Assembly: GCA_002372235.1 (NCBI GenBank)
Contig: DFJI01000022.1
Span: 7,020 to 39,161 of the forward strand
Length of the DNA stretch: 32,142 nucleotides
Reading direction: 5' to 3'
DNA from: Prevotella sp. UBA3675
GTDB taxonomy: Bacteria > Bacteroidota > Bacteroidia > Bacteroidales > Bacteroidaceae
Made by a program: the position numbers and the translations under genes. Numbering within the stretch: position 1 is the first letter of the stretch; every line of letters starts with the position of its first letter. Shown here in pieces: positions 7,542-14,307 of this stretch. Under the pieces are notes generated by a model. That model did not search any database. It was not told the DNA's origin and saw only the letters and a list, made by a program, of their open reading frames with translations.

Positions 7542-7972
7542 GTGAGGCGCGCATTGACAAGTGGCTATGGGCAGCCCGAATCTTCAAGACCCGCAGCATT
7601 GCTGCCGATGCCTGCAAGAATGGTCGTGTGATGGTGGGCGGCACCACCGTGAAGCCCTCTCGCATGGTGAAGGTGGGCGAGACGGTCAGCGTGCGCAAAC
7701 CGCCCGTCACCTATTCCTTTAAGATTCTGAAGACAATCGAGCAGCGAGTGGGGGCCAAGTTGCTGCCCGAGATTTATGAGAATGTGACCACAGCCGACCA
7801 GTACGAGCTGTTGGAGATGAACCGCATCAGCGGCTTCGTTGACCGTGCCCGTGGCACGGGTCGTCCCACGAAGAAAGACCGTCGCGCGATGGATGCTTTC
7901 GTGGCACCTGCGCTCGAAGGCTTTACCGGCTTCGACTTCGACGACGATGACTGGGACGACGATGACGATTGA
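7538..7972 (+). CDS. S4-domain RNA-binding protein (Hsp15/RqcH-partner-like)
   Basis: A 144-residue protein. An S4 domain spans residues 4-65 (RIDKWLWAARIFKTRSIAADACKNG..., KPSRMVKVGE), as in heat-shock protein 15 (HslR), which rescues 50S subunits carrying peptidyl-tRNA. Following pth this fits a role in ribosome rescue. The C-terminal 15 residues are almost all Asp/Trp (DFDDDDWDDDDD), an unusual acidic tail for an RNA-binding protein. Its stop lies 13 bases from the end of the convergent TlpA gene. Confidence 0.85.
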   Translation: MSEARIDKWLWAARIFKTRSIAADACKNGRVMVGGTTVKPSRMVKVGETVSVRKPPVTYSFKILKTIEQRVGAKLLPEIYENVTTADQYELLEMNRISGFVDRARGTGRPTKKDRRAMDAFVAPALEGFTGFDFDDDDWDDDDD

Positions 7973-7985
7973 CTTCAGAGTCAGA

Positions 7986-8972
7986 TCAGAATCCGTAGAT
8001 TTCCTTCAGTTTCTCGCCGAGCTTGTTGCCTCGCAGGTCAACATCGATGATTTTGCCTGTAGGGTCGCAGAGTATGCTCGACGGGATGCTGCGTATGCCA
8101 TAGGTCTGTGCGGCAATGGTCTGCCAGAACTTCAGGTCGCTCAGGTGAACCCAGTTCAGCTCTTTCTCGCGGATGGCTCGCTTCCATGCTTCGGCTGAGC
8201 GGTCGAACGACAGTCCCACCACCGTGAAGCCCTTGCCCTTATATTTCTCATAGTTGGCCTTCACGTTGGGCATCTCGCCCATGCAGGGGCCACACCACGA
8301 AGCCCAGAAATCCACGAGCACATAGTTTCCCTTGCCCACATATTCACTCAGCTTGTGGTTCACCCCCAGCGTGTCGGCCTCTTCCACGTCCTTGAACATC
8401 GTGCCGGGAGCGCGCAGTTTCAGTGCTTCCATCTGCTGCAGTCCCTGCTTGCAGAGCGGGTGACTCAGGAAGGGAGCATCGCTTTCGCAGATAGCCTTCA
8501 GGTCGTCGTAGCTCAGGTTGTAAACGCCCAGGTTGAAGGCGAATGCACCCAGCACATTGTCCTGGTTGTCGTTGATGGTCTTCTTCACGATTTCTGCCAC
8601 TTTGTCGTCATCGTCTTCATATTTGTTCAGTAGCTGAACGAATGACGAGAGCCGTTCGTTCATCACCGAGCCTTTGGCCATGTCGCTGTTCATGTCGAGG
8701 CTGATTTCCTGACAATCCACGATGAAGAAGCTCTGCATGCGGTTGTCGCGGTCGAGTGCCACCATCACCGTCTGTTCGGGCTGTGTTCCCAGTAGCGTGA
8801 ACTCTCCGTTCTGCACTTTTACGATAGTCGGTTGCGTCTGCAGGTTGGTCATGTCGCCTACGATGATTTCCTTTGCGTTGGGATGGGTGACTCCTTTCAG
8901 GGTGAAGTCAATTTGTGCCGTTATGGGCAGGGCTGCCAGCAGGAGGGCAGCGAGGGTGATTGTTTTTTTCAT
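7986..8972 (-). CDS. TlpA-like thiol-disulfide oxidoreductase with DUF4369-like N-terminus
   Basis: A 328-residue protein from the ATG at 8972; the longer in-frame extension to 9020 would run into the -7 box and precede the signal peptide. Signal peptide residues 1-19 (MKKTITLAALLLAALPITA, then Q). Residues 20-120 resemble DUF4369, the usual N-terminal partner in Bacteroidetes. The C-terminal thioredoxin fold has FWASWCGPC with Cys227 and Cys230, and a cis-Pro segment (GIRSIPSSILCDPTGKI). It probably reduces periplasmic disulfides. A single gene with its own promoter. Confidence 0.9.
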   Translation of the reverse strand: MKKTITLAALLLAALPITAQIDFTLKGVTHPNAKEIIVGDMTNLQTQPTIVKVQNGEFTLLGTQPEQTVMVALDRDNRMQSFFIVDCQEISLDMNSDMAKGSVMNERLSSFVQLLNKYEDDDDKVAEIVKKTINDNQDNVLGAFAFNLGVYNLSYDDLKAICESDAPFLSHPLCKQGLQQMEALKLRAPGTMFKDVEEADTLGVNHKLSEYVGKGNYVLVDFWASWCGPCMGEMPNVKANYEKYKGKGFTVVGLSFDRSAEAWKRAIREKELNWVHLSDLKFWQTIAAQTYGIRSIPSSILCDPTGKIIDVDLRGNKLGEKLKEIYGF

Positions 8973-9009
8973 GCTTTCGTGCGGTTTAAATAAAGTTCCT
9001 ATTTCAGGG

Positions 9010-9039
9010 CAAAGGTACATATTTATCTTTTATCACCAA
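9010..9039 (-). promoter_or_regulatory. Promoter of the TlpA-like gene
   Basis: On the minus strand TTG (9037-9039), a 19-base spacer and TACCTTTG (9017-9010) match the consensus, 37 bases upstream of the ATG at 8972. Confidence 0.75.
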
Positions 9040-9072
9040 TAAAAAAATGTGATTTTCTGAAAAAAGCAGAAT

Positions 9073-9173
9073 GGTTCAGTTCGAAAGTTCGGTTGTTTTT
9101 TGCAGCGGACTACAGGACTAAAGGACTTTTCTGCACATTGTTGAACGAGTCCTCAAGTCCTGTAGTCCGTTGC
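9073..9173 (-). repeat. Dispersed hairpin repeat, copy 1
   Basis: The core 9102-9173 folds into a 26-bp stem with 3 mismatches (arms 9102-9127 and 9148-9173) and a 20-base loop. Its reverse complement matches 18072-18144 closely in both arms. The similarity extends through the flank containing GAACTTTCGAAC (9073-9101 here, 18145-18174 there). The two copies are therefore one interspersed element in opposite orientations. No coding potential. Confidence 0.8.
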
Positions 9174-9257
9174 TAAATCTATCCATTGGAATGGTACTGA
9201 AGATTTAATTTTTTATAATTTTCCGGTTCGGTCTTTCCGATTATTACATCTTTATAT

Positions 9258-9265
9258 TACTTTTG
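9258..9265 (+). promoter_or_regulatory. -7 box for the secreted-protein transcript
   Basis: TACTTTTG matches TAnnTTTG; no good -33 TTG is visible. If used, it gives a leader of about 265 bases before the ATG at 9537, containing the nested stem at 9311-9430. Confidence 0.45.
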
Positions 9266-9310
9266 CACTCGTGTTTCTTTGAAGCACGTCATTTTTTATT
9301 TGCTCAATTT

Positions 9311-9430
9311 CTCCGACGAACTGCGACCTCTAACGAGATTTTTACGAGCAATGTCTATTCTACATGGAGTATGCGCTATAGGCGTAGATTCATCCATAGT
9401 AGAATAGAGGCTGTCGCAGGCCTGTCGGAG
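9311..9430 (+). promoter_or_regulatory. Candidate structured 5' leader
   Basis: Three properly nested complementary pairs are visible: 9311-9317 with 9424-9430 (CTCCGAC/GTCGGAG), 9322-9327 with 9413-9418 (TGCGAC/GTCGCA) and 9355-9363 with 9399-9407 (CTATTCTAC/GTAGAATAG). A small GCAGA-G-TCTGC inverted repeat followed by six T (9437-9455) lies just downstream and could be an attenuator-like terminator. No known riboswitch class was recognised. The reading frame across it (9263-9520) looks non-coding. Confidence 0.5.
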
Positions 9431-9536
9431 AATATGGCAGAGTCTGCGCTTTTTTGTGTATATACACTTCTGAGCCAGTTGATGTCAGACACGAAGATGG
9501 ATATACAAACTAAAAACTAATTTTTTTAAACTTCTA

Positions 9537-11984
9537 ATGAAAACAAAAATGAAAAGAAAACTAATTAATTCATTGAGATTGCTCCTCGTAGCAGCATGGC
9601 TGTGCGTGGGGGCAAGTAATGCGTGGGCTGGTGAAATAACCTACAATTTCAACTCTTGGGTAAACACAAATCTTACTACCCTCGGACAACAGCAAACATT
9701 GTCAGTTGCGGGGGACAATATTGCAACTGCGGATGCAACTAATGTTAAAGTAATTAGTGATGTTACCACCCCTGCATTCGCTTTCGATGGTCGATTCGCT
9801 ACAGATGATGTCAGCAAAGTTTATTTGAGAAATGGTAGTAGCAAGAGTAACCAACATATTGTGAACAAAGGTATTCAGAGTAGAGCCGCAGATAAGCATT
9901 TTTCAATTCTTAATTTGAAAAGTGGAGATATTGTAACAATCGTTACCGGCTCTGGCACGACATCTTTTATATCAACAAATGCGACAGTGGGAGGAATTCA
10001 AGTTGTTAGCGGAGACAGGGTCGGTACAAACGTAGATAATACTGATGAAGGAGCTACAACAGTCTGCACAATGACTGCTGATGGCAATTTGGATTTGAAA
10101 TTAGGAAGTTGGGCGGTAATAATGTCTGTAACAATTAATAGTCCTAGCGTCACATTGCTAGACCAACCGTTTACACAATTGTATGAAGCAGATGGGGAAA
10201 CGGAGATTACTGACGTGACACAGTATGGCTATACTGTAGCCTCTGGTACCAACACTTCAGTGACAGGTGGTAAGCTGACATTTTCAGGAACGAGCAGCTC
10301 AGGAGTCTCTGCTGAAGTGTATTCATCGTTCACAGAGAAGTCATCTGGAATTATCAATGTCAGTTTCACTTGGGCAACGTCTAATATGACAGGTTTAAAT
10401 GGCAAAACTGCTACAACAAGCAATTCTGCTTATACAAGTTTTTATCTAGCAGACTCTGAAGGAAAAAAGATTTTGACCGTATACTTTTTTGGGCAATTGC
10501 AAAAGATTTTTGTAAACGGTCTTGCAGATGCAAACTTATTGTATGCTGATAATACAGACCAAGTGGAGCGCGGTCAAACCATAGCAGTAACTGTTGACAT
10601 AGACATGGACAACAAGGTGATTCAGTCCTTAAAGTTAGTAGGAAATCAAACACATAGTAGAACAAACTTCGCGTTCGAGAATTCATCTGCGACTTCTATT
10701 GCTAGATTCGGCTATAAGAACAAGAACTGTTCATATGTTAATATACCAACCATTGATGATATCCTTATAAAGAACTCAGTTCCAAACTATACTCTGAATG
10801 CTATTCTCTCTAATGGGACAAAGCTCAAGACTATATATCAGGGATGCAGTGATTTTGCTTCATCTCAAACTGTATACTTCCCTAAATATATTAATGTGAA
10901 TAACACGTGGTATAAAACCTCTGAAACCTCATTCTCAAAAGCCTTCAGTACTGCAGGTACGCAGACCGTAACGTATGCTGCCGATGACGCAATTGACTAT
11001 TTCTTTGAATTTGAGGAACTCCCCAAAAATGGCTCTTTTGCAGCAAATGTATCTGGAGCTACGGTTTCAAGTGGCATGTCTGGTCGCTTACATGGAAGCA
11101 GCAAACAAAAAGCTCGCGCTTGGACAGGTGCATTAGCTGGTGGAACGTATACTTTGATTTCTCATTGTAGGGGTGCAAACTCAAATTCAACTCTTCCTTT
11201 GTACTATTGCGATGTTGACGGCAGTAATCCTGTATATATTGGCGAGGCTACAGCGTCTGCCAGTACAAGTAGCTTTTCTGAGCGAACTACTACCAATATT
11301 GTGATTCCAGAAGGAAAGGCATTGTGTTTCTACAACAACACTACCAGTAACAGTAACCATTATGTAGACTATTTTACATTGACACGTAATGGCAATGCCA
11401 CAGTCTCTGCCACCATCACATCTGCTGGTTTCGCAACAAACGTAAGCGCATACGCTCTTGACTTCACTTCTACCTCTATTAAGGCTTACAAGGTTAAGGT
11501 TAGCTCAAAGGGCGTGGCAACGCTGACAAAGGTTAATCAGGTTCCTGCAGGTACTCCAGTATTACTCTATAAGGATGGTGGTGCCACAGAGAATATCCCT
11601 GTAATTGCTAGTGCAGATGCCGTTTCAGACAACGACCTTGTAGCTGGTACAGGCGATGCTGTTGCAACGACCGATGGCGGCTACACCAACATGATTCTGA
11701 ACAACGTGGACAGCAAGATTGGCTTCTACTTCGCTAATGGTAAGATCGTAGCCTCGAACCGTGCTTATCTGCACATAGCCACTGGACTTGCTCCTGATGC
11801 AGAAGGCGGTAGCAGCAGCCGTATGGTGATGGCGTTTGCCGACGAGACAACAGGCATTACCAGCCTCACCCCCAGCCCCTCTCCAAAGGGCGAGGGGAGT
11901 GTGTACACTCTCAGCGGTCAGCGCGTGGAGAAGCCTGCAAAGGGACTCTACATCGTGAATGGAAAGAAAGTAATCATTAAATAA
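9537..11984 (+). CDS. Large secreted protein of unknown function with Prevotella-type C-terminal tail
   Basis: An 815-residue protein. A signal peptide spans residues 1-31 (KRK n-region, LLLVAAWLCVGA core, cleavage AWA|GE). The mature part is Ser/Thr/Asn-rich and beta-predicted, with no catalytic motif I recognise. Residues about 480-620 (FFEFEELPKNG... to VDYFTLTRNG) look like a carbohydrate-binding or jelly-roll module by composition only. About 625-760 is a module common in Prevotella surface proteins (SAGFATNVSAYALDF, VPAGTPVLLYKDGG). The end, LSGQRVEKPAKGLYIVNG then KKVIIK, resembles short C-terminal sorting tails. A 12-residue Pro/Ser/Gly linker (about 777-788) comes from an inserted palindrome. 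It is probably co-transcribed with the small peptide gene 23 bases downstream. Confidence 0.8.
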   Translation: MKTKMKRKLINSLRLLLVAAWLCVGASNAWAGEITYNFNSWVNTNLTTLGQQQTLSVAGDNIATADATNVKVISDVTTPAFAFDGRFATDDVSKVYLRNGSSKSNQHIVNKGIQSRAADKHFSILNLKSGDIVTIVTGSGTTSFISTNATVGGIQVVSGDRVGTNVDNTDEGATTVCTMTADGNLDLKLGSWAVIMSVTINSPSVTLLDQPFTQLYEADGETEITDVTQYGYTVASGTNTSVTGGKLTFSGTSSSGVSAEVYSSFTEKSSGIINVSFTWATSNMTGLNGKTATTSNSAYTSFYLADSEGKKILTVYFFGQLQKIFVNGLADANLLYADNTDQVERGQTIAVTVDIDMDNKVIQSLKLVGNQTHSRTNFAFENSSATSIARFGYKNKNCSYVNIPTIDDILIKNSVPNYTLNAILSNGTKLKTIYQGCSDFASSQTVYFPKYINVNNTWYKTSETSFSKAFSTAGTQTVTYAADDAIDYFFEFEELPKNGSFAANVSGATVSSGMSGRLHGSSKQKARAWTGALAGGTYTLISHCRGANSNSTLPLYYCDVDGSNPVYIGEATASASTSSFSERTTTNIVIPEGKALCFYNNTTSNSNHYVDYFTLTRNGNATVSATITSAGFATNVSAYALDFTSTSIKAYKVKVSSKGVATLTKVNQVPAGTPVLLYKDGGATENIPVIASADAVSDNDLVAGTGDAVATTDGGYTNMILNNVDSKIGFYFANGKIVASNRAYLHIATGLAPDAEGGSSSRMVMAFADETTGITSLTPSPSPKGEGSVYTLSGQRVEKPAKGLYIVNGKKVIIK
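11865..11899 (+). repeat. REP-like palindrome inserted in frame in the secreted-protein gene
   Basis: The arms CCCCTCTCC (11876-11884) and GGCGAGGGG (11889-11897) pair around AAAG with one mismatch, preceded by a C-rich CTCACCCCCAG. It encodes LTPSPSPKGEGS between the last folded module and the C-terminal tail. Its G+C content contrasts sharply with the A+T-rich 5' part of the gene. Sequences of this form occur as intergenic palindromes in many bacteria (recalled, not searched). Confidence 0.6.
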
Positions 11985-12007
11985 ATAATACAAAGGAGAA
12001 CATTAAA

Positions 12008-12166
12008 ATGAAAAAGCAATATAAGAACCCTGAAATAACGGTAATCAAGATGCAGGTAACACATCTTTGTGAACCATCAATACAGACTTATGGTAAAAAT
12101 GCAGATAGTGCCGCTATGGGCCGTAGTGGCGGTAGCATTTGGGACGATGAAGACGAGGAGTATTAA
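12008..12166 (+). CDS. Small acidic-tailed peptide of unknown function, 52 residues
   Basis: An ATG at 12008 follows AAGGAG (11993-11998) at 9-base spacing, a strong Shine-Dalgarno that is unusual in Bacteroidetes. The product begins MKKQYKNPEITVIKMQ, has a single Cys at residue 21, a Gly/Ser stretch (GRSGGS) and ends WDDEDEEY. No signal peptide or membrane helix. Prevotella genomes carry many short proteins of this pattern (Lys/Tyr/Pro start, Ser/Gly-Trp-acidic end) beside surface-protein genes; I recall the pattern but know no function. A strong terminator at 12236-12287 closes the transcript. Too short for routine ORF calling. Confidence 0.7.
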   Translation: MKKQYKNPEITVIKMQVTHLCEPSIQTYGKNADSAAMGRSGGSIWDDEDEEY

Positions 12167-12235
12167 TCACGTCTGAAGTCTATAATCTTTTGTCTAAAGT
12201 CTAAAGTCAAGAGACTATAGTCTAAACGATAGAAA

Positions 12236-12287
12236 CAGCCGTGTAGTCTTCTCCGTGAGGACATGGGTTGCACGGCTGCATTTTTTT
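12236..12287 (+). terminator. Rho-independent terminator after the small peptide gene
   Basis: CAGCCGTG (12236-12243) pairs with CACGGCTG (12271-12278) and is followed by CA and seven T. The interior contains a second small stem, TCC-GTGA-GGA, with a GNRA-type tetraloop. A short array of GTCTAAA-like words (about 12190-12225) lies just before it. Confidence 0.85.
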
Positions 12288-12465
12288 AAAATTATAGTAA
12301 TTTTTCATTTTTAGCGGCATTCTGCCTCTGCTCTCTTTGAGGAGTTGATTGCGAGGCAAGAAACGCTTCAGATGACGGAGAGACGAATGTCGGCTAATTG
12401 TTAGTTTAGCGGCTTAGCATGATTCGTGAGAACAGGTGCACCGCAGTAAATAGTAGTGAAAAAAA

Positions 12466-12497
12466 GTGGCGGCCCATCCGTGAGGACGAGCCGCCAC
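12466..12497 (+). terminator. G+C-rich hairpin with GTGA inner loop, terminator-like
   Basis: GTGGCGGC (12466-12473) pairs perfectly with GCCGCCAC (12490-12497). The interior again holds TCC-GTGA-GGA, as in the terminator at 12236. The downstream tract AATTATTTTA is only moderately T-rich. No gene ends directly upstream, so it may be a relic, a second terminator or the end of an unannotated RNA. Confidence 0.5.
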
Positions 12498-12543
12498 AAT
12501 TATTTTAGTCAAACCTAAATCCTTCAGAGAAATCAATGTTGTT

Positions 12544-12651
12544 TTGCCTACGGCGTAACGCAAATACCCGTGAATGACTCGTAAATGTTTCGTAAATATT
12601 TTCGGATCATTCACGGCTCATTTTCGGTCATTTACGTTATGCCGTAGGCAA
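12544..12651. repeat. 108-bp nested palindrome (cruciform-like element)
   Basis: Outer arms 12544-12560 and 12635-12651 are 17 bp with one mismatch (TTGCCTACGGCGTAACG). Inner arms 12568-12577 and 12607-12616 (CCGTGAATGA) are perfect. Between them CGTAAAT occurs twice (12580 and 12591) and its complement once (12630). No coding capacity. It looks like a discrete inserted palindromic element. Confidence 0.65.
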
Positions 12652-12750
12652 TGGATTCATCTTTAACATTGAAGTCTGTCGGCCAATTTATACACCTAAT
12701 TCAATACACCATTCATAGACGGGCTGAATCTTTAGAATAAACATGGTAAA

Positions 12751-12866
12751 ACGCGATATTTTACATAAAAACCTGTATCGAGAACGCGATATTTTACATA
12801 AAACCCTATGTCGAGAACGCGATATTTTACACAAAACCCTATATCGAGAACGCGATATTTTGCATC
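12751..12866. repeat. 33-bp tandem repeat, three full units plus a partial one
   Basis: Units 12751-12783, 12784-12816 and 12817-12849 begin ACGCGATATTTTACA and differ at a few positions; a fourth fades after about 17 bases. Each junction holds the inverted repeat ATATCG...CGATAT (or a near variant). The period is a multiple of 3, so a minus-strand frame reads an 11-residue repeat (KYRVLDIGFYV), but it lacks other signs of a gene. Located about 95 bases upstream of the queF promoter. Confidence 0.85.
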
Positions 12867-12960
12867 AATCTCCTGTGCTTTTTTAGGGGGAAGCATGGTA
12901 AGAGTAGGGGCCAAAAGGTATTTTGAAGGGAAATAAGCGCGTTATTCAGGGAAAATGTTG

Positions 12961-12968
12961 TAATTTTG
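12961..12968 (+). promoter_or_regulatory. -7 box of queF, nearly leaderless
   Basis: TAATTTTG matches TAnnTTTG and ends only 8 bases before the ATG at 12977, so the transcript would have a leader of a few bases at most. The -33 region (TTATT near 12941) is weak. Confidence 0.55.
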
Positions 12969-12976
12969 CACCCAAT

Positions 12977-13444
12977 ATGGAACAAAACAGAAAACACGAG
13001 GGACTGCAGCTGCTCGGCAAAGAAACCGAATATGCTGCCACGTATGCCCCTGAGGTGCTGGAGACATTCCAGAACCGTCATCCCGAGAACGATTACTGGG
13101 TGCAGTTCAACTGCCCTGAGTTTACGAGCCTCTGTCCCATCACCGGACAGCCAGACTTTGCTGAAATCAAGATACTCTATATCCCTGCCGAGCGCATGGT
13201 GGAGTCGAAGAGTCTGAAGCTCTATCTCTTCTCCTTCCGCAATCACGGCGACTTCCACGAGGACTGCGTGAACACCATCATGAAGGATCTGGTGAAGCTC
13301 ATGCAGCCTAAGTATATAGAGGTGGTGGGCCTGTTCATGCCCCGTGGCGGCATCAGCATCTATCCCTATGCCAACTATGGCAAGCCAGGCACGAAGTATG
13401 AGCAACTGGCCGAACAGCGCCTGATGCAGCACAAGATCATCTGA
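12977..13444 (+). CDS. queF: NADPH-dependent 7-cyano-7-deazaguanine (preQ0) reductase
   Basis: A 155-residue unimodular (type I) QueF, which reduces the nitrile of preQ0 to preQ1 for queuosine tRNA modification. FTSLCPITGQPDFAEI holds catalytic Cys53 and Asp60. The QueF motif ESKSLKLYLFSFRNHGDFHE (76-95) binds substrate and NADPH. The ATG at 12977 was chosen over an upstream in-frame codon at 12923 because a -7 box lies between them and the extension contains promoter sequence. No preQ1 riboswitch precedes it and no other queuosine gene is visible. Its stop is 3 bases from the convergent lipoprotein gene. Confidence 0.95.
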   Translation: MEQNRKHEGLQLLGKETEYAATYAPEVLETFQNRHPENDYWVQFNCPEFTSLCPITGQPDFAEIKILYIPAERMVESKSLKLYLFSFRNHGDFHEDCVNTIMKDLVKLMQPKYIEVVGLFMPRGGISIYPYANYGKPGTKYEQLAEQRLMQHKII

Positions 13445-13447
13445 TCA

Positions 13448-14212
13448 TTACTGTGCCGTCTTGGCCGGATAGAAGTGCTTCGTGCCGTCGTTGAACTTGA
13501 GAATGAGCGTGTCGCGATTCATCATGACGAACTGGGCCGTGTCTATGCCTATGGGCACGACGTTGCCCAGCGTGTCGAGTTGCACTTGCGTGAGCAGCAG
13601 CTTCCCGTTGTAGAGGTACCACATGCCGTAGTGCTTCATCTTCGGATATGCCACGACGCTCTCCTCTTCCTGTTGCCGATTTTCCGTGACGGTACTGCGC
13701 AAATAGGCCGAGTGGTCATTTCCTAATCCTAAGACATATTCGCGTGGCACCGTGAGTTGCTGGCGAATCGAGTCGGGCAGATTGGCTATCATCTGCTTCT
13801 CCGTCTTTCCGTCCATGCCGGCATGCAGGTGCAGCGTGGGCAACACTTGCAGGCACCATGTGCTTCTCAGGTTCTTCATGCTGATTACGATGTCGGCCAC
13901 GGTCGAGTCCTTGCCGTTGCGCACCACAGCCACGTCGTCGCCCGTCTTCAGATGTCCGAATATCGTGTGTTTGCGGGTAGCGTTCAGAATGTTGAGCGTA
14001 TCGGGGTCTTCCCCGACCTTGTCGTTTGACAGGAATATGAGGAGGGTGTCGGTCGAGCCTTCGCACACCAGTCCATAGATGGTGGAGTCGCCTTCCAGTA
14101 CGAGTGCTACGGTATCGTTCTCCTGTGCTTCGTTGTCAGTTTTCTCTTGCTGGCCGCCACAAGCCATTGTCAGTAGTGAGGTCAGAATCAGTGGGATAAT
14201 GAATTTCTTCAT
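13448..14212 (-). CDS. Putative lipoprotein of unknown function
   Basis: A 254-residue protein. A lipoprotein signal peptide spans residues 1-18 with lipobox LTMAC (Cys18), followed by a polar Gln/Glu/Asp-rich linker (GGQQEKTDNEAQENDT). The rest is beta-rich and soluble, for example DSTIYGLVCEGSTDTLLIFL and KTGDDVAVVRNGKDS. It resembles small Bacteroidetes lipoproteins of DUF4738-like type, but I cannot assign a family with confidence. Likely membrane-anchored in the envelope. A single gene with its own -7 box; convergent with queF. Confidence 0.8.
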   Translation of the reverse strand: MKKFIIPLILTSLLTMACGGQQEKTDNEAQENDTVALVLEGDSTIYGLVCEGSTDTLLIFLSNDKVGEDPDTLNILNATRKHTIFGHLKTGDDVAVVRNGKDSTVADIVISMKNLRSTWCLQVLPTLHLHAGMDGKTEKQMIANLPDSIRQQLTVPREYVLGLGNDHSAYLRSTVTENRQQEEESVVAYPKMKHYGMWYLYNGKLLLTQVQLDTLGNVVPIGIDTAQFVMMNRDTLILKFNDGTKHFYPAKTAQ

Positions 14213-14241
14213 GACTATTCTCTTCGTCTTTTTTTCGGGTG

Positions 14242-14249
14242 CAAAGATA
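14242..14249 (-). promoter_or_regulatory. -7 box of the lipoprotein gene
   Basis: The minus strand reads TATCTTTG, a perfect -7 element, 29 bases upstream of the ATG at 14212. No clear -33 TTG. Confidence 0.55.
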
Positions 14250-14307
14250 CAACATTTTGTCGAAACTTCGCTGATTGGGCAGACAAATCTCTCAACCGCC
14301 TATATTA

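Noticed and set aside
9263..9520. 85-codon plus-strand ORF before the secreted-protein gene
   Set aside because: Composition is unlike a Bacteroidales protein, no start signals, and the region is better explained as a structured leader.
12476..12490. Hammerhead ribozyme (TCCGTGAGGACGA equals a common hammerhead stem II)
   Set aside because: The catalytic CTGATGA box is absent upstream and GAAA is absent downstream; the sequence sits inside a simple hairpin.
12751..12866. Possible CRISPR array
   Set aside because: The whole 33-bp unit is repeated head to tail with no unique spacers and no cas genes nearby.
12732..12914. 60-codon minus-strand ORF reading an 11-residue repeat
   Set aside because: It exists because the 33-bp tandem unit is a multiple of 3; no ribosome site, promoter or non-repeat domain supports it.
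12923..12976. N-terminal extension of QueF
   Set aside because: The extension overlaps the -7 box and has no family similarity; the ATG at 12977 fits.
12869..12976. preQ1 riboswitch upstream of queF
   Set aside because: The promoter lies almost at the start codon, leaving no transcribed leader for an aptamer.
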